DNA of 64,000 nt from Paenibacillus_E qinlingensis_A (GCF_031455095.1 NZ_JAVDSB010000001.1:868001-932000); one strand, 5' to 3'; counted from the stretch's first letter, positions 17,763-27,081 are shown. The notes: generated by a model not told the origin, from the sequence alone. A program made the numbers and translations.

Positions 17763-17789
17763 TTCACAAAATGTTCACAATTTTATCAT
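17763..17789 (+). promoter_or_regulatory. PhoP-like direct repeat and putative promoter
   Basis: Two exact TTCACA hexamers (17763-17768 and 17774-17779) are spaced by 5 bp, the 11-bp period used by OmpR/PhoB-type regulators and the B. subtilis PhoP consensus. A TATCAT at 17784-17789 could be the -10 of an activator-dependent promoter for the lipoprotein and exporter operon. The regulator encoded at 15587 is the natural candidate to bind here. Confidence 0.6.
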
Positions 17790-17808
17790 ACTTCATACAC
17801 ATATTTCG

Positions 17809-17839
17809 CCTATCCTGTTGCTGATGGATAGGTTTTTTT
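17809..17839 (+). terminator. Terminator or attenuator hairpin before the exporter operon
   Basis: CCTATCC (17809-17815) pairs with GGATAGG (17826-17832) and is followed by seven T. It ends the two-component operon, but because a putative promoter lies just upstream it would also be part of the leader of the exporter operon. Confidence 0.75.
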
Positions 17840-17856
17840 GTGGAGGTGTATGTTGG

Positions 17857-18468
17857 TTGAGCAGCAGTACACGCAATAGTTTGCTGTGTGTAATCCTCAC
17901 GACCTTCTTGGTAGTCGGTTGTACTAATCAGAGTATCGGACAAGTTGGATCCTCTGCAGCTGTGGCTCCGTCTATGCCTGCTTCAGCCCAAGTCTCGCAA
18001 GAGATCCCTGCGGCAGAAGATGTACAAAATGTAACAGAGCAGCAGCTGGTTATGCTATTTCAAGGGTTAATCGTGATGGATCGACAACCGTTATTAGCAT
18101 TAACAGCAGAGCAATCTCGATCCATTTTGCCCATTGTTCGCAAGAGTGAAGAAGAAGGAAGTATTGACGAATCCGAGCGTAAAGCAGTCATCCAAGTGTT
18201 AACGAAAGAGCAGAAAGCTTACCTGGATGAACAATCGAAGCAATTGAAGCAGCGTATCGCAGAACGAGTGAAAGCTCATAGGGAAGCGTTGACAGCGGCG
18301 GAGAGGGAACGGTATGTAACCGCTTTCGAAAAGAGGAGGAAGTCCGAACAGCAGATTGAAGCTGGTGTCTCAGAGCGTGTCAACAGCGATGCGCCATCTC
18401 CTGATTCTCGTGGATTAGGGATCAGCGTCGAGCAGCAATTAATCGAATTACTGGTTTCGAAGTCGTAA
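17857..18468 (+). CDS. Small lipoprotein, possibly Spy/CpxP-like, of exporter operon
   Basis: The TTG at 17857 lies 9 bp after GGAGGTG and gives a 203-residue protein with a lipoprotein signal ending in LVVGC. The mature part has a Ser/Ala-rich linker and then a highly charged helical domain (about 55-165) containing LTAEQSRSILPIV and repeated Glu/Lys/Arg helices, with a segment VLTKEQKAYLDEQ. LTxxQ-type motifs and charged helices recall Spy/CpxP periplasmic sensors. I do not recognise a specific family. It lies between the kinase and the adaptor gene, so a role in sensing or in assembling the exporter is plausible. Confidence 0.7.
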   Translation: MSSSTRNSLLCVILTTFLVVGCTNQSIGQVGSSAAVAPSMPASAQVSQEIPAAEDVQNVTEQQLVMLFQGLIVMDRQPLLALTAEQSRSILPIVRKSEEEGSIDESERKAVIQVLTKEQKAYLDEQSKQLKQRIAERVKAHREALTAAERERYVTAFEKRRKSEQQIEAGVSERVNSDAPSPDSRGLGISVEQQLIELLVSKS

Positions 18469-18510
18469 GATTGCGTACAAGCGTACAATTGCTAAGGGGG
18501 AAGTATCAGA

Positions 18511-20256
18511 ATGAAATTTTTTCGCAGTAAATGGTTCATCGTGATTGTGGCAATCCTCGTTTGTGCTGGTGGTTCCTATGCCTATCTATCGAAAGGAAAG
18601 AAATCGAAAGCAGCAGAGACCAAAGAAGTTACAGTCGATGTTAAAAAAGGGAACATTCGCTCCTCTGTTTCGGGAACTGCCCAATTTGAGCCTAAAGATA
18701 CCCAAACGATTACGTCTACAGAAAATGCCGTCATCAAATCGATAAGCCTGACACGTAATCAGCCGGTTAAAGCGGGAGATGTTCTGATCGAATTGACAAG
18801 CTCCAACTTGGAAAATGATCTACGAGATAACCAAACGACTTATGAGCAATTGGCGAAAGATTTGGCCACGAAGCAACAACAAAGAGGAATTACCGGTGTT
18901 ACCGCACCTATTAGCGGGAAATTAACGTATGCCAATATTGATGTTGGCGCAACGATTAATAAATCGACGAAAATCGCTACGATTGGCGATGCGAGTACGC
19001 TAACCGTTACCTTGCCATTTTTTGTGGAGGATGCGGCACAATTACATAAAGGTGATACCATTGACATTACGGTTGATGGCTTCATGATCACCAAAACAGG
19101 AACAATAGCAGCCATTTCCAAAGATCCGAAATCGGATGGTAAGGGCGGTAAGCTTGTCGATATCGATATTCAAATTAAGAATGACAATTCCATGGATGCA
19201 GGTTTGAATGCAATGGGATCTGCGACGATTGGCGGACGTGCGGTTGATTCGCAAGGGAAAGCAGCACTACAGTACGTGCAGGTTGCTACCGTTCTTGCAG
19301 GTACGACGGGCAGTATCTCCACATTGCCTTTCAAAACAGGTGTAATTGTGCACCAAGGTGATCTGCTTGCCTCGTTCTTGAATGATACCTTAGACGATGA
19401 CATCACGACAGCGCAAGCTGCCCTAGAGCGTCAGAAGTTGAAAGTAGATGCGGCACAAGATCGCGTAACCGCATTGAAAATTCTTGCTCCTTTTGATGGT
19501 GTGTTCTCAACAGATTTCGTGAATAAAAAAGTGGATATTCTGAGCAACTTCCGCCCGGGAACAAGGGTTCAAAGCGGCACGCAGTTTGGTACTGTGGCTA
19601 GCTTTGCCAAAATGCAGCTCCCGGTTCAAGTGGATGAGCTGGACTTGCCGAACATTAAAGTAGGAATGAAGGCTGAGATTAAGGTTGATTCTTTCCCAGG
19701 ACGCCCATTCCCAGCTGAAGTGACTCAAGTCTCTACGGTAGGTACGACAACGAACGGTGTAACTTTTTATGACGTTATTCTTGCTACTGAAAACAAAGAT
19801 AATTTGTTGAAATACGGAATGACAGCAACGGGTGAAATTTTGATTCAAGATAAGAAAGATGTTCTGTACATCCCACCAGAAGCACTTCAACTACAGCGTG
19901 GTAAACGCGTTGTAACTGTGAAAAAAGCGGATGGCACATTAGAAACAGAACATGAAGTGAAAATTGGTATTCGTTCCACAACCCAAATCGAGATCACCGA
20001 AGGACTTAAAGAAGGCGATAAAGTTCTCGTCCCTCAAGCTGCAAAAAGACAGCAAAATTTAAGTCAAGACGAGATTAATCGTTTGAGACAACAATTCCAA
20101 CAAGGCGCAGGTGGTCCCGGTGGAGCAGGCGGTGGTGGTAACTTCCAGCAATTCCAACAAGGTGGCGCAGGCGGAGCTGGCGGTGGAGGCAATGCCGGAG
20201 GCGGAGCTGCACAGCGTACCCAAGGTGGCGGTAATGCTGGTGGCGGAAACAGATAA
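18511..20256 (+). CDS. MacA/YknX-type membrane-fusion adaptor with two barrel-sandwich modules and Gly-rich tail
   Basis: The 581-residue protein starts with a single transmembrane anchor (about 8-27). A first barrel-sandwich-like half lies at 45-160 (FEPKDTQTITSTENAVIKSI, with VTAPISGKL), and a second at about 255-345 includes the coiled-coil-like TTAQAALERQKLKVDAAQDR and ILAPFDGVF. The beta-barrel and membrane-proximal domains follow. It is longer than usual MacA-type adaptors (about 350-400 residues) and ends in a roughly 55-residue Gly/Gln/Asn tail. It probably links the ABC exporter to the envelope. Gene order lipoprotein-adaptor-ATPase-permease supports this. The substrate is unknown. 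Confidence 0.9.
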   Translation: MKFFRSKWFIVIVAILVCAGGSYAYLSKGKKSKAAETKEVTVDVKKGNIRSSVSGTAQFEPKDTQTITSTENAVIKSISLTRNQPVKAGDVLIELTSSNLENDLRDNQTTYEQLAKDLATKQQQRGITGVTAPISGKLTYANIDVGATINKSTKIATIGDASTLTVTLPFFVEDAAQLHKGDTIDITVDGFMITKTGTIAAISKDPKSDGKGGKLVDIDIQIKNDNSMDAGLNAMGSATIGGRAVDSQGKAALQYVQVATVLAGTTGSISTLPFKTGVIVHQGDLLASFLNDTLDDDITTAQAALERQKLKVDAAQDRVTALKILAPFDGVFSTDFVNKKVDILSNFRPGTRVQSGTQFGTVASFAKMQLPVQVDELDLPNIKVGMKAEIKVDSFPGRPFPAEVTQVSTVGTTTNGVTFYDVILATENKDNLLKYGMTATGEILIQDKKDVLYIPPEALQLQRGKRVVTVKKADGTLETEHEVKIGIRSTTQIEITEGLKEGDKVLVPQAAKRQQNLSQDEINRLRQQFQQGAGGPGGAGGGGNFQQFQQGGAGGAGGGGNAGGGAAQRTQGGGNAGGGNR

Positions 20257-20283
20257 TGCTGCCCTGAAAGGAGCTATTGCGGG

Positions 20284-21003
20284 ATGAATATCATTGAACT
20301 AAAAGATATTACGAAAACCTATAGGCGCGGCGAGGAAGATCTTCCCATTCTCCGCAATATATCGTTATCTGTAGCCGAGGGTGATTTTGTCGCCATTATC
20401 GGACCAAGTGGTTCCGGCAAATCAACCTTGATGAATACAATCGGTTTGTTGGATATACCAAGCTCAGGCAGCTATACGTTGGATGGTGTTGTGACGGAAC
20501 GCATGAGTGATAATGAATTAGCTGAGTTACGCAATCAGAAGATTGGCTTTATCTTTCAGCAGTTTAATTTGCTTCCGCGATTGACGGCGATGGAGAACGT
20601 TGAGCTTCCGATGATTTACGCGGGCATTTCTAAGAAAGAGCGTAAGGAGCGTGCCAATGCCATGCTGAAAATGCTTGGGATGGGCGAACGCGGTCATCAT
20701 CGACCAAGCGAGCTGTCCGGTGGTCAGCAGCAGCGTGTAGCCATTGCGCGTGCGTTGGCTATCTCACCATCCTTGATTTTGGCGGATGAGCCGACAGGAG
20801 CTTTGGACTCACGTACAGGTGAGGAAGTGCTCGAGCTAATCCTACAACTTAATGCACAAGGCAATACGATCGTTCTCATTACGCACGATCATCATATCGC
20901 GGATAATGCCAAACGTGTCGTTGCCCTTCGCGACGGCGTCATTGTGGATGACTATCGAAATGACACGAACAAAGCTTTGTTGCAGCAAGAGGTGAGCGTA
21001 TGA
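20284..21003 (+). CDS. ABC transporter ATP-binding protein (MacB/YknY type)
   Basis: This 239-residue ATPase has Walker A GPSGSGKST, signature LSGGQQQR, Walker B LILADEPTGALD and the switch His in ITHDHHIA. It belongs to the LolD/MacB family that pairs with four-helix mechanotransmission permeases. AAAGGAG precedes the start, and its stop overlaps the permease start by 4 bp. The complex should drive export or envelope mechanotransmission together with the adaptor encoded upstream. Confidence 0.94.
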   Translation: MNIIELKDITKTYRRGEEDLPILRNISLSVAEGDFVAIIGPSGSGKSTLMNTIGLLDIPSSGSYTLDGVVTERMSDNELAELRNQKIGFIFQQFNLLPRLTAMENVELPMIYAGISKKERKERANAMLKMLGMGERGHHRPSELSGGQQQRVAIARALAISPSLILADEPTGALDSRTGEEVLELILQLNAQGNTIVLITHDHHIADNAKRVVALRDGVIVDDYRNDTNKALLQQEVSV

Positions 21004-22178
21004 AGGTAAGTGAACTCATCCGGATGTCGCTTCGGACGATTATTTCAAGTCCAATGCGAACATTTCTCACCATGCTAGGCGTTATTATTGGCGTAAGCTC
21101 GGTCGTAACGCTCGTTTCCATCGGTCAAGGAACTTCGGAGGCGATTGCGAAGCAATACGAGAACATGGGAACGAATTTACTTGTGGTTACGGCGACTGGG
21201 ACCGGACGTGCGACACAGTTAAGCTATGATGATTTAATGAATTTTGAGAATTTCGCGGAATTCAAATCCATTGCACCGACGATGTCGAAGAACGGATCAA
21301 ACATCAAATATGATCGTACACAAGAGAAATATAATGTGCTAGGAACGAATGATCGTTATTTCGACATTATCAAAGCAAAAATCGATAAAGGTCGGAATTT
21401 GTCGCCAACTGACCTTGAGTTTCGTTCCAATGTTGCGATTTTGGGCAGTGAAGTGACGAAAAAGTTTTTCGGAACATTAGATCCAGTTGGCGAAAACATC
21501 AATATTGATGGTGTTGTGTTCAACGTCATTGGGACGCTCAAAGAAAAGGGCTCAAACATTGGGGGAGCTTCTGTCGATAGCTCTGTCATTGTGCCGCTGG
21601 AATCGGCAAGACGTCAATTTAAGCTGGGACAAATCCGGACAACGTACATCGAAGCACCTACAAAAGAGGATATTTATACCGCTCAGGAGACGATGAAGCA
21701 GTTCCTGACGTATAAGTTCAAAAGTGATACAGGCTTTGTTTTAACGAATCAGGACGAGCTATTGAAAGCACGGACAGAAGCAACCAATACGCTTACGAAT
21801 CAATTAGTAGCGGTTGCGTTGATTTCCTTGCTTGTCGGTGGAATCGGGATTATGAATATTATGTTGGTTACGGTAAGTGAACGTACACGTGAGATCGGGA
21901 TTCGCAAATCGATTGGCGCGAAGCGTCGAAATATTTTGTTGCAATTCTTGGTGGAAGCGGTCGTTATCAGTGGAATGGGCGGCTTGATCGGACTTCTGCT
22001 AGGGATTGGTTTCTCTTATGCACTGCCGTATTTCAGCCCGAAGCAGTCAACCAGTCTTTCATTTAATGTAGGCCTTTATTCCTTCTTATTCTCTGTCTTA
22101 GTCGGTGTAATTTTCGGTCTATATCCGGCTAATAAAGCATCCAAGCTGCGTCCGATTGACGCATTGCGTTCTGACTAA
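21000..22178 (+). CDS. ABC transporter permease (MacB/YknZ type)
   Basis: This 392-residue permease has one N-terminal helix (about 17-40), a large extracytoplasmic MacB domain (about 45-260), and three C-terminal helices from about 265 to 380 ending in the typical GLYPANKASKLRPIDALR. The segment MLVTVSERTREIGIRKSIGAKR is the coupling region seen across the FtsX/MacB family. It is coupled to the ATPase by a 4-bp overlap and is followed by the secreted repeat protein, probably in the same operon. Confidence 0.94.
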   Translation: MKVSELIRMSLRTIISSPMRTFLTMLGVIIGVSSVVTLVSIGQGTSEAIAKQYENMGTNLLVVTATGTGRATQLSYDDLMNFENFAEFKSIAPTMSKNGSNIKYDRTQEKYNVLGTNDRYFDIIKAKIDKGRNLSPTDLEFRSNVAILGSEVTKKFFGTLDPVGENINIDGVVFNVIGTLKEKGSNIGGASVDSSVIVPLESARRQFKLGQIRTTYIEAPTKEDIYTAQETMKQFLTYKFKSDTGFVLTNQDELLKARTEATNTLTNQLVAVALISLLVGGIGIMNIMLVTVSERTREIGIRKSIGAKRRNILLQFLVEAVVISGMGGLIGLLLGIGFSYALPYFSPKQSTSLSFNVGLYSFLFSVLVGVIFGLYPANKASKLRPIDALRSD

Positions 22179-22202
22179 ATGTAACTACAAGGAGGACTTC
22201 CT

Positions 22203-24374
22203 GTGATTCAACAACGTAAAATGAAAAGACTGCTCAGTCGTTCAGCTTTATTGCTAACTGCTGCTAGCTTTCTAACACTTCCTCTGGCAACCTCAGCTTT
22301 CGCTGGTAAGGAAGGTGTATTTCTAAGTGATTCCGTCTATTTCACATTAGACAAAGTGTCGTTATCAGTTGGAGCGGAGGATGGCTCGTTACGTTTCTCA
22401 CTAGGCTTGAATAATCATAGTGACGCCATCGTCGATTTTAATAATTATGGTGTTAAAGTCATAGATGCGAATGGCATTACGTATACAGCGAAGCTTAATG
22501 AGAAGGTAGTAGCACGTGTGAAGGCAGGAGAGACGGGGACGTTTAAATTTACGTCAGAAATTCCGAACAATCTAACCCCTTCCGATTTGAAAGTGGATAT
22601 TTTCAGATGGAATAATAACACGACTTCAGAGATTGGTGCGCTTTCTGTCGAATCTGCGATGGTTGATGGGGGTCAAACCCTGGAACAGCAAGCAGTTATT
22701 AATTTAAAAGAGATTGATACAACGCTGGCTGAAGAAGTTATAGTAACTGCTAAACTAGGTAAAAGTTATAAGGTTTACAAAGACGGTGTGTGGATGGTTT
22801 ACACGGATCTGACACTTGCGAATGAAAGTAGTTCAAGCGTTAAGCTGCCAGAAGCACTGGAACTCAATTTCACAGACGGTAAAGGATTGACCTACGGAGC
22901 ACAGTTTATTGGCAATGTAGGATCATTGCTTCCTGAAGAGCCTGTGACTGTGAAATTGCAGGCAGCTGTACCGGCTTCGATAGATACGAACAAATTGTCT
23001 TTGGTTTTTTCACCTAAAGGCAAAGTGAAAACGACGGTGCTAGGCACATTGAACGCTGCAAAGACGTTCGCCGTAGGCAAAATTGGTGACAAAGTAGCTT
23101 ATCCATATACAGAATCGAATGATGATTTGAAAGGTCTCGTCATCTCGACCTCTTGGGCAACAGCCGTTCAACAATCCGATGGGTTGCATGTACAGGCGAA
23201 TGTGACGTTGACCAACGAAGGTGAAGGAATTATTACGATTCCAAACCTAACAGCTGAGTTCCAGGCGAATCGTGGCAACGTTGGCGTGACATCCAGTGAT
23301 AACGCGGTACGTACTTCGTATTTATCACCAAATGAGTCCACTACGTTCCGTTTCCAAGGCGTGGTGCCTGCGGCGCTAAGCGCAGAAGTGTTACAACTTG
23401 TTCTGCTGGAGAAACAAGCTGCTGCTGCGACAACAACACAAACAGGTATAGGCAGCAATGGCAATACGGGGAATACGGAGAACAATACAAATAACAATAC
23501 GAATAACAATACGAATAACAATGGGAAACAAGTAGCCTCTCTGCCAGTAGCTGTAACCACACTTGCGGGTGCAGGTGCTGCGAGTGAAGGTACGACCTAT
23601 GCAGCAGCTCAAGATTATAAGATCGGTGAATCTTTTAAATTTACATCCTCGAATGCGATTGATTCCAACGTGGATATGTCTCTGGTTGAGCTGGGTTTGA
23701 GTGTGAATTCAGATTTCGGTTACAAGACGGTCGTTGGAAAATACAAATTAACGAATAAAGGCACATCCACCTTAACGTTGCCGGATATTCAAACGGATTT
23801 AACGAACGAAGATGGCTACACCTATACAGGTGTTCGTCAAACTAATGTGGCGAAGAGCATCGCTCCGAATACAAGCTATGTGATGAGCTACTCGTACATG
23901 GTACCTGATAGTGAGGATGCGGATAAGCTTGCGCTAAATCTGTATGATACAAGCCGATTGGCACTTGGCTCATACAAGGCAGAAGTGCAGCCTGTACCAT
24001 CGACGGGTCCTATCTCCGTATATCCATTTACGATCGATTTTGACGATTACTCGATAAGTACGACCTATAGCAAAGACGGCGGGTATGGTTACCGTATGCG
24101 GTTAGATCTGGATGTGCAGCGTCAAGCACAAGTGATCACAGATGCGAATTTCTCCTCGCTCTTGTTTGAAGTGGTGGACATGGAAGGACGTCTATTGAGC
24201 TCCAAAACAATGACCTTCACAGGTCAGCAAAAAATAATGTCCGGTATTCAGTTCCTAGAATTTCCAAATTTAAGATCGGAACAAGATACATCAGGCTCAT
24301 TTATCAATATTTATGAAGTTGTTTCCACGCCGAATGGGGAAGCCAAACGTTTGATCAGATCAATTAAGCCATAA
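22203..24374 (+). CDS. Large secreted protein with repeated beta-sandwich modules, function unknown
   Basis: The GTG at 22203 follows AAGGAGG by 7 bp and gives a 723-residue protein with a signal peptide (ending SAFA). At least four similar modules of about 90 residues occur, near 40-140, 175-285, 305-410 and 500-605. Each has the pattern of a strand, aromatic-rich repeat, LxNxxxxxVxLP/F and a Gly-Asn-rich turn, as in immunoglobulin-like or DUF4352-like folds. An Asn-rich linker (about 425-442) encoded by 12-bp DNA repeats separates modules three and four. It ends the exporter operon, so it may be an extracytoplasmic partner or substrate. I do not recognise the family. Confidence 0.75.
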   Translation: MIQQRKMKRLLSRSALLLTAASFLTLPLATSAFAGKEGVFLSDSVYFTLDKVSLSVGAEDGSLRFSLGLNNHSDAIVDFNNYGVKVIDANGITYTAKLNEKVVARVKAGETGTFKFTSEIPNNLTPSDLKVDIFRWNNNTTSEIGALSVESAMVDGGQTLEQQAVINLKEIDTTLAEEVIVTAKLGKSYKVYKDGVWMVYTDLTLANESSSSVKLPEALELNFTDGKGLTYGAQFIGNVGSLLPEEPVTVKLQAAVPASIDTNKLSLVFSPKGKVKTTVLGTLNAAKTFAVGKIGDKVAYPYTESNDDLKGLVISTSWATAVQQSDGLHVQANVTLTNEGEGIITIPNLTAEFQANRGNVGVTSSDNAVRTSYLSPNESTTFRFQGVVPAALSAEVLQLVLLEKQAAAATTTQTGIGSNGNTGNTENNTNNNTNNNTNNNGKQVASLPVAVTTLAGAGAASEGTTYAAAQDYKIGESFKFTSSNAIDSNVDMSLVELGLSVNSDFGYKTVVGKYKLTNKGTSTLTLPDIQTDLTNEDGYTYTGVRQTNVAKSIAPNTSYVMSYSYMVPDSEDADKLALNLYDTSRLALGSYKAEVQPVPSTGPISVYPFTIDFDDYSISTTYSKDGGYGYRMRLDLDVQRQAQVITDANFSSLLFEVVDMEGRLLSSKTMTFTGQQKIMSGIQFLEFPNLRSEQDTSGSFINIYEVVSTPNGEAKRLIRSIKP
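23481..23522 (+). repeat. 12-bp tandem repeat encoding Asn-rich linker
   Basis: The unit AACAATACGAAT is present about three and a half times in tandem from 23481, with one variant first copy. It keeps the reading frame and codes for alternating Asn-Asn-Thr residues of a linker in the secreted protein. Confidence 0.85.
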
Positions 24375-24392
24375 TCGAATGGGTAAAATGAA

Positions 24393-24431
24393 AAAAAGAG
24401 TAGGTCCAGATAAACTGGATCTACTCTTTTT
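24393..24431. terminator. Bidirectional terminator after the exporter operon
   Basis: A 17-bp stem with one G-T pair (24393-24409 with 24415-24431) is flanked by A and T runs. It separates the exporter operon from the convergent carbonic anhydrase gene. Confidence 0.88.
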
Positions 24432-24436
24432 AGTTA

Positions 24437-25015
24437 CTATAACAATTCTGGAGCGAGTGGATAAGCCGAATCTACGAGATCTAAACGACCTGTTTCCGGA
24501 TCGATGATCATGCCGTGAACGGGTAAATTTTTAGGTAATAAAGGATGATTTCGGATGATATTCACACTTTTCTCGATGCCTTCTCGCACATCATTGAATC
24601 CTGTTAGCCATTTGTTCAGATCAATCCCTGCATGACCTAATGTTTCAATGACATCATCGGAGATTCCTCTGGATTTCGCATTGGCAATAACGTTTGCCGA
24701 GTTAAGTCCTGTCATCCCGCAATCGTAATGTCCAATGACGAAAACTTCATCAGCCTGCAACTGATAGACAGCAACAATAATACTGCGCATGAGACTGCCG
24801 AAAGGGTGAGAGACGATGGCGCCGGCATTTTTAATAATTTTAGCATCACCATTATGTAGATTCATGGCTTTAGGAAGTAATTCGACTAAGCGTGTATCCA
24901 TACATGTAACAACGACCATTTTCTTGTCTGGAAATTTCGTGGTCAGAAACTCTTGATACTGTTGCGTTTCTACAAAATCCTTGTTGTAGCTCAAAATTTC
25001 ATTAATCAAAGACAT
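24437..25015 (-). CDS. Beta-class carbonic anhydrase
   Basis: The 192-residue enzyme interconverts CO2 and bicarbonate. Zinc ligands C38, H96 and C99 and the D40/R42 dyad are visible in CMDTR and GHYDCG. It resembles the Bacillus beta-class enzymes YtiB and YvdA. GGAGGGAAC lies upstream of the ATG. It stands beside an Fe-S-type scaffold gene on the same strand, 49 bp away, but functional linkage is not evident. Confidence 0.93.
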   Translation of the reverse strand: MSLINEILSYNKDFVETQQYQEFLTTKFPDKKMVVVTCMDTRLVELLPKAMNLHNGDAKIIKNAGAIVSHPFGSLMRSIIVAVYQLQADEVFVIGHYDCGMTGLNSANVIANAKSRGISDDVIETLGHAGIDLNKWLTGFNDVREGIEKSVNIIRNHPLLPKNLPVHGMIIDPETGRLDLVDSAYPLAPELL

Positions 25016-25064
25016 GGTGTTCCCTCCAGGTAAGTTGTTGGCTGCGTTTCTATGTTGTGCAGCG

Positions 25065-25388
25065 TTATCGTTTGTCGACTAGGCTCATACCCGCATTGTA
25101 AATCTGATTATTACTCTTTAGTATATAGGATTTATTGGCTTCGTGAAAGTCGATTTTCATATTCGCCTCGAAAAAGATCTCGTCCTTCGCTTTATAAACC
25201 AGTGGAAAAAAGTCGGTTACAGCCTTAGCATCCTCAGCTTTTGCCTCAGTAACCAGCCACAAAGTAGGTACACCATTCACCGAACAACCGCAGCCTTCCG
25301 TATCAAAAACGAGTTTCAGTAAGGTGTTGTTTTGATCCAAATATGGTGACAATCGTTGTTTCGCTGTATCCGTAAACGTGATGTTCAT
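25065..25388 (-). CDS. Iron-sulfur cluster biosynthesis family protein (YqkB/YneR-like)
   Basis: The 107-residue HesB/IscA-like fold protein contains FDTEGCGCSVNGVP, the conserved cysteine loop of the YqkB/YneR group. The ATG at 25388 follows GGGAG at 9-bp spacing. The longer frame from 25460 would add an unlikely N-terminal extension. It lacks the two C-terminal cysteines of classical IscA (GCGCS supplies only two near residues 30-32), so cluster transfer activity is uncertain. Confidence 0.82.
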   Translation of the reverse strand: MNITFTDTAKQRLSPYLDQNNTLLKLVFDTEGCGCSVNGVPTLWLVTEAKAEDAKAVTDFFPLVYKAKDEIFFEANMKIDFHEANKSYILKSNNQIYNAGMSLVDKR

Positions 25389-25560
25389 TCCGGTCATCTC
25401 CCTCGTTAAGTTGCACCCAAACAGCCAGTCATTCCAAGGCATTATTATATTGTACCACATCTAGATGGAAATTTGATTCTATCCCTCGTAGGAAGTATGA
25501 TAAATATTGAAAATGCTTGCGATGTTAGTTTTCTATCGAAAACTTGAAGGAGATGAGCAC

Positions 25561-27081
25561 ATGAGTGTTGGTGTTGTAAATGCGAAATTGGCATCGTTCA
25601 AATCTTATGTTCGTAAAATGAAGCAGTACGAAGAGGCAATCTCTTTGATTTATTGGGACATGCGGACAGGTGCTCCGAAAAAAGGGATTGAAACGCGTTC
25701 CGAAGTTGTCGGTGAGCTCTCCACCGAGGTGTTTCGGATGTCTACGTCGGATGAAATGGGTAGTTATCTCGACTTCTTCGTGCAGCCAGCTGAGCTGGAC
25801 CAATTAGATCCCATTTCCCGCAAAATGGTGCAAGAATGCAAAAAAGAATATGACCGCAGTAAAAAAATACCAGCTGAAAAATATCAGGCATATGTTGTAT
25901 TGACGTCTCAGGCAGAGTCTGCTTGGGAAGGCGCGAAGCATAATTCTGATTGGGCGTCCTTCCAACCATTTTTGGAGAAAATTGTAGCGACTACACAAGA
26001 ATTTATCGAGCTGTGGGGCTATGAAGGGCATAAATATAACACATTGTTGGATATGTATGAGCCAGGAATGACAGTTGAGAAGTTAGATGAGGTATTTGGC
26101 ACCCTACGGGAAAAAGCAGTTCCACTGCTAGGGCGGATCGCCGCTTCAGCCAACCAACCTAATCGCACTTTCTTAGATCAACAATTTGATATCGGTAAGC
26201 AAAAGCAATTCTCGTTGTCTATTTTAAAACAAATGCAATATGATTTCGAAGCGGGTCGCTTGGATGAAACTGTTCATCCTTTCGCTACAGCATTGAACCC
26301 AGGGGATGTGCGCATTACGACACGCTATTTGCCCAATGATATCACTTCGGCCCTGTTTGGGACGATTCATGAAGGCGGACATGCGCTGTATGAGCAAAAT
26401 ATTTCAACCAACCTTGTTGGAACGAATCTGTGTACAGGTACTTCCATGGGGATTCACGAATCGCAGTCCCGCTTCTGGGAAAATGTCATCGGCCGCAGCA
26501 AACAGTTCTGGGATCGCTACTATGGTGAGCTTCAGACGACGTTCAGCGGGCAAATTGATGATGTTAGTGTCGAAGACTTCTACCGTGCCATTAACCATAT
26601 TGAGCCATCTTTAATCCGAATTGAAGCGGATGAGCTCACGTATAACTTACATATCATGATTCGTTATGAGCTTGAAAAAGGGTTATTTAACGGTACGATT
26701 ACCGTAGCAGATCTTCCCGCAGCGTGGAATGCGAAATACGAGGAGTATTTAGGGGTAACCCCACCGAATGACGGAGAAGGTGTCCTGCAGGATGTGCATT
26801 GGTCTGGCGGCGCTTTTGGCTATTTCCCATCGTATGCGCTTGGGAACATGTACGCGGCGCAATTCACGAACACGCTACGGAAAGAGCTGCCGAACTTCGA
26901 TAGCCTAATTGCTGAAGGCAACCTGGCACCTATCAAAGCGTGGTTGACCGAGAAAGTATACCAGCACGGTAAACTGCTCACGCCGAATGAAATCATTCAA
27001 CAAGTGACAGGTGAACCGTTAAATCCGGAACATCTGATTGCGTATTTGGAAGAGAAGTACGCCGAAGTATACGGAATTTAA
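25561..27081 (+). CDS. M32 family metallocarboxypeptidase (thermostable carboxypeptidase type)
   Basis: The protein of 506 residues matches peptidase family M32. The zinc motif HEGGH is at 270-274, and the usual IHESQSRFWEN segment follows, with a third ligand Glu expected in it. GAAGGAGATG precedes the ATG at 25561. An in-frame ATG 54 bp earlier lacks such a site. It removes C-terminal residues from peptides in the cytoplasm, probably in peptide recycling. The gene is flanked by a terminator and stands alone. Confidence 0.94.
   Translation: MSVGVVNAKLASFKSYVRKMKQYEEAISLIYWDMRTGAPKKGIETRSEVVGELSTEVFRMSTSDEMGSYLDFFVQPAELDQLDPISRKMVQECKKEYDRSKKIPAEKYQAYVVLTSQAESAWEGAKHNSDWASFQPFLEKIVATTQEFIELWGYEGHKYNTLLDMYEPGMTVEKLDEVFGTLREKAVPLLGRIAASANQPNRTFLDQQFDIGKQKQFSLSILKQMQYDFEAGRLDETVHPFATALNPGDVRITTRYLPNDITSALFGTIHEGGHALYEQNISTNLVGTNLCTGTSMGIHESQSRFWENVIGRSKQFWDRYYGELQTTFSGQIDDVSVEDFYRAINHIEPSLIRIEADELTYNLHIMIRYELEKGLFNGTITVADLPAAWNAKYEEYLGVTPPNDGEGVLQDVHWSGGAFGYFPSYALGNMYAAQFTNTLRKELPNFDSLIAEGNLAPIKAWLTEKVYQHGKLLTPNEIIQQVTGEPLNPEHLIAYLEEKYAEVYGI

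Noticed and set aside
23168..23612. Cys/Tyr-rich antisense frames over the Asn-rich linker
   Set aside because: They are produced by the reverse complement of the 12-bp repeat and have no gene features.
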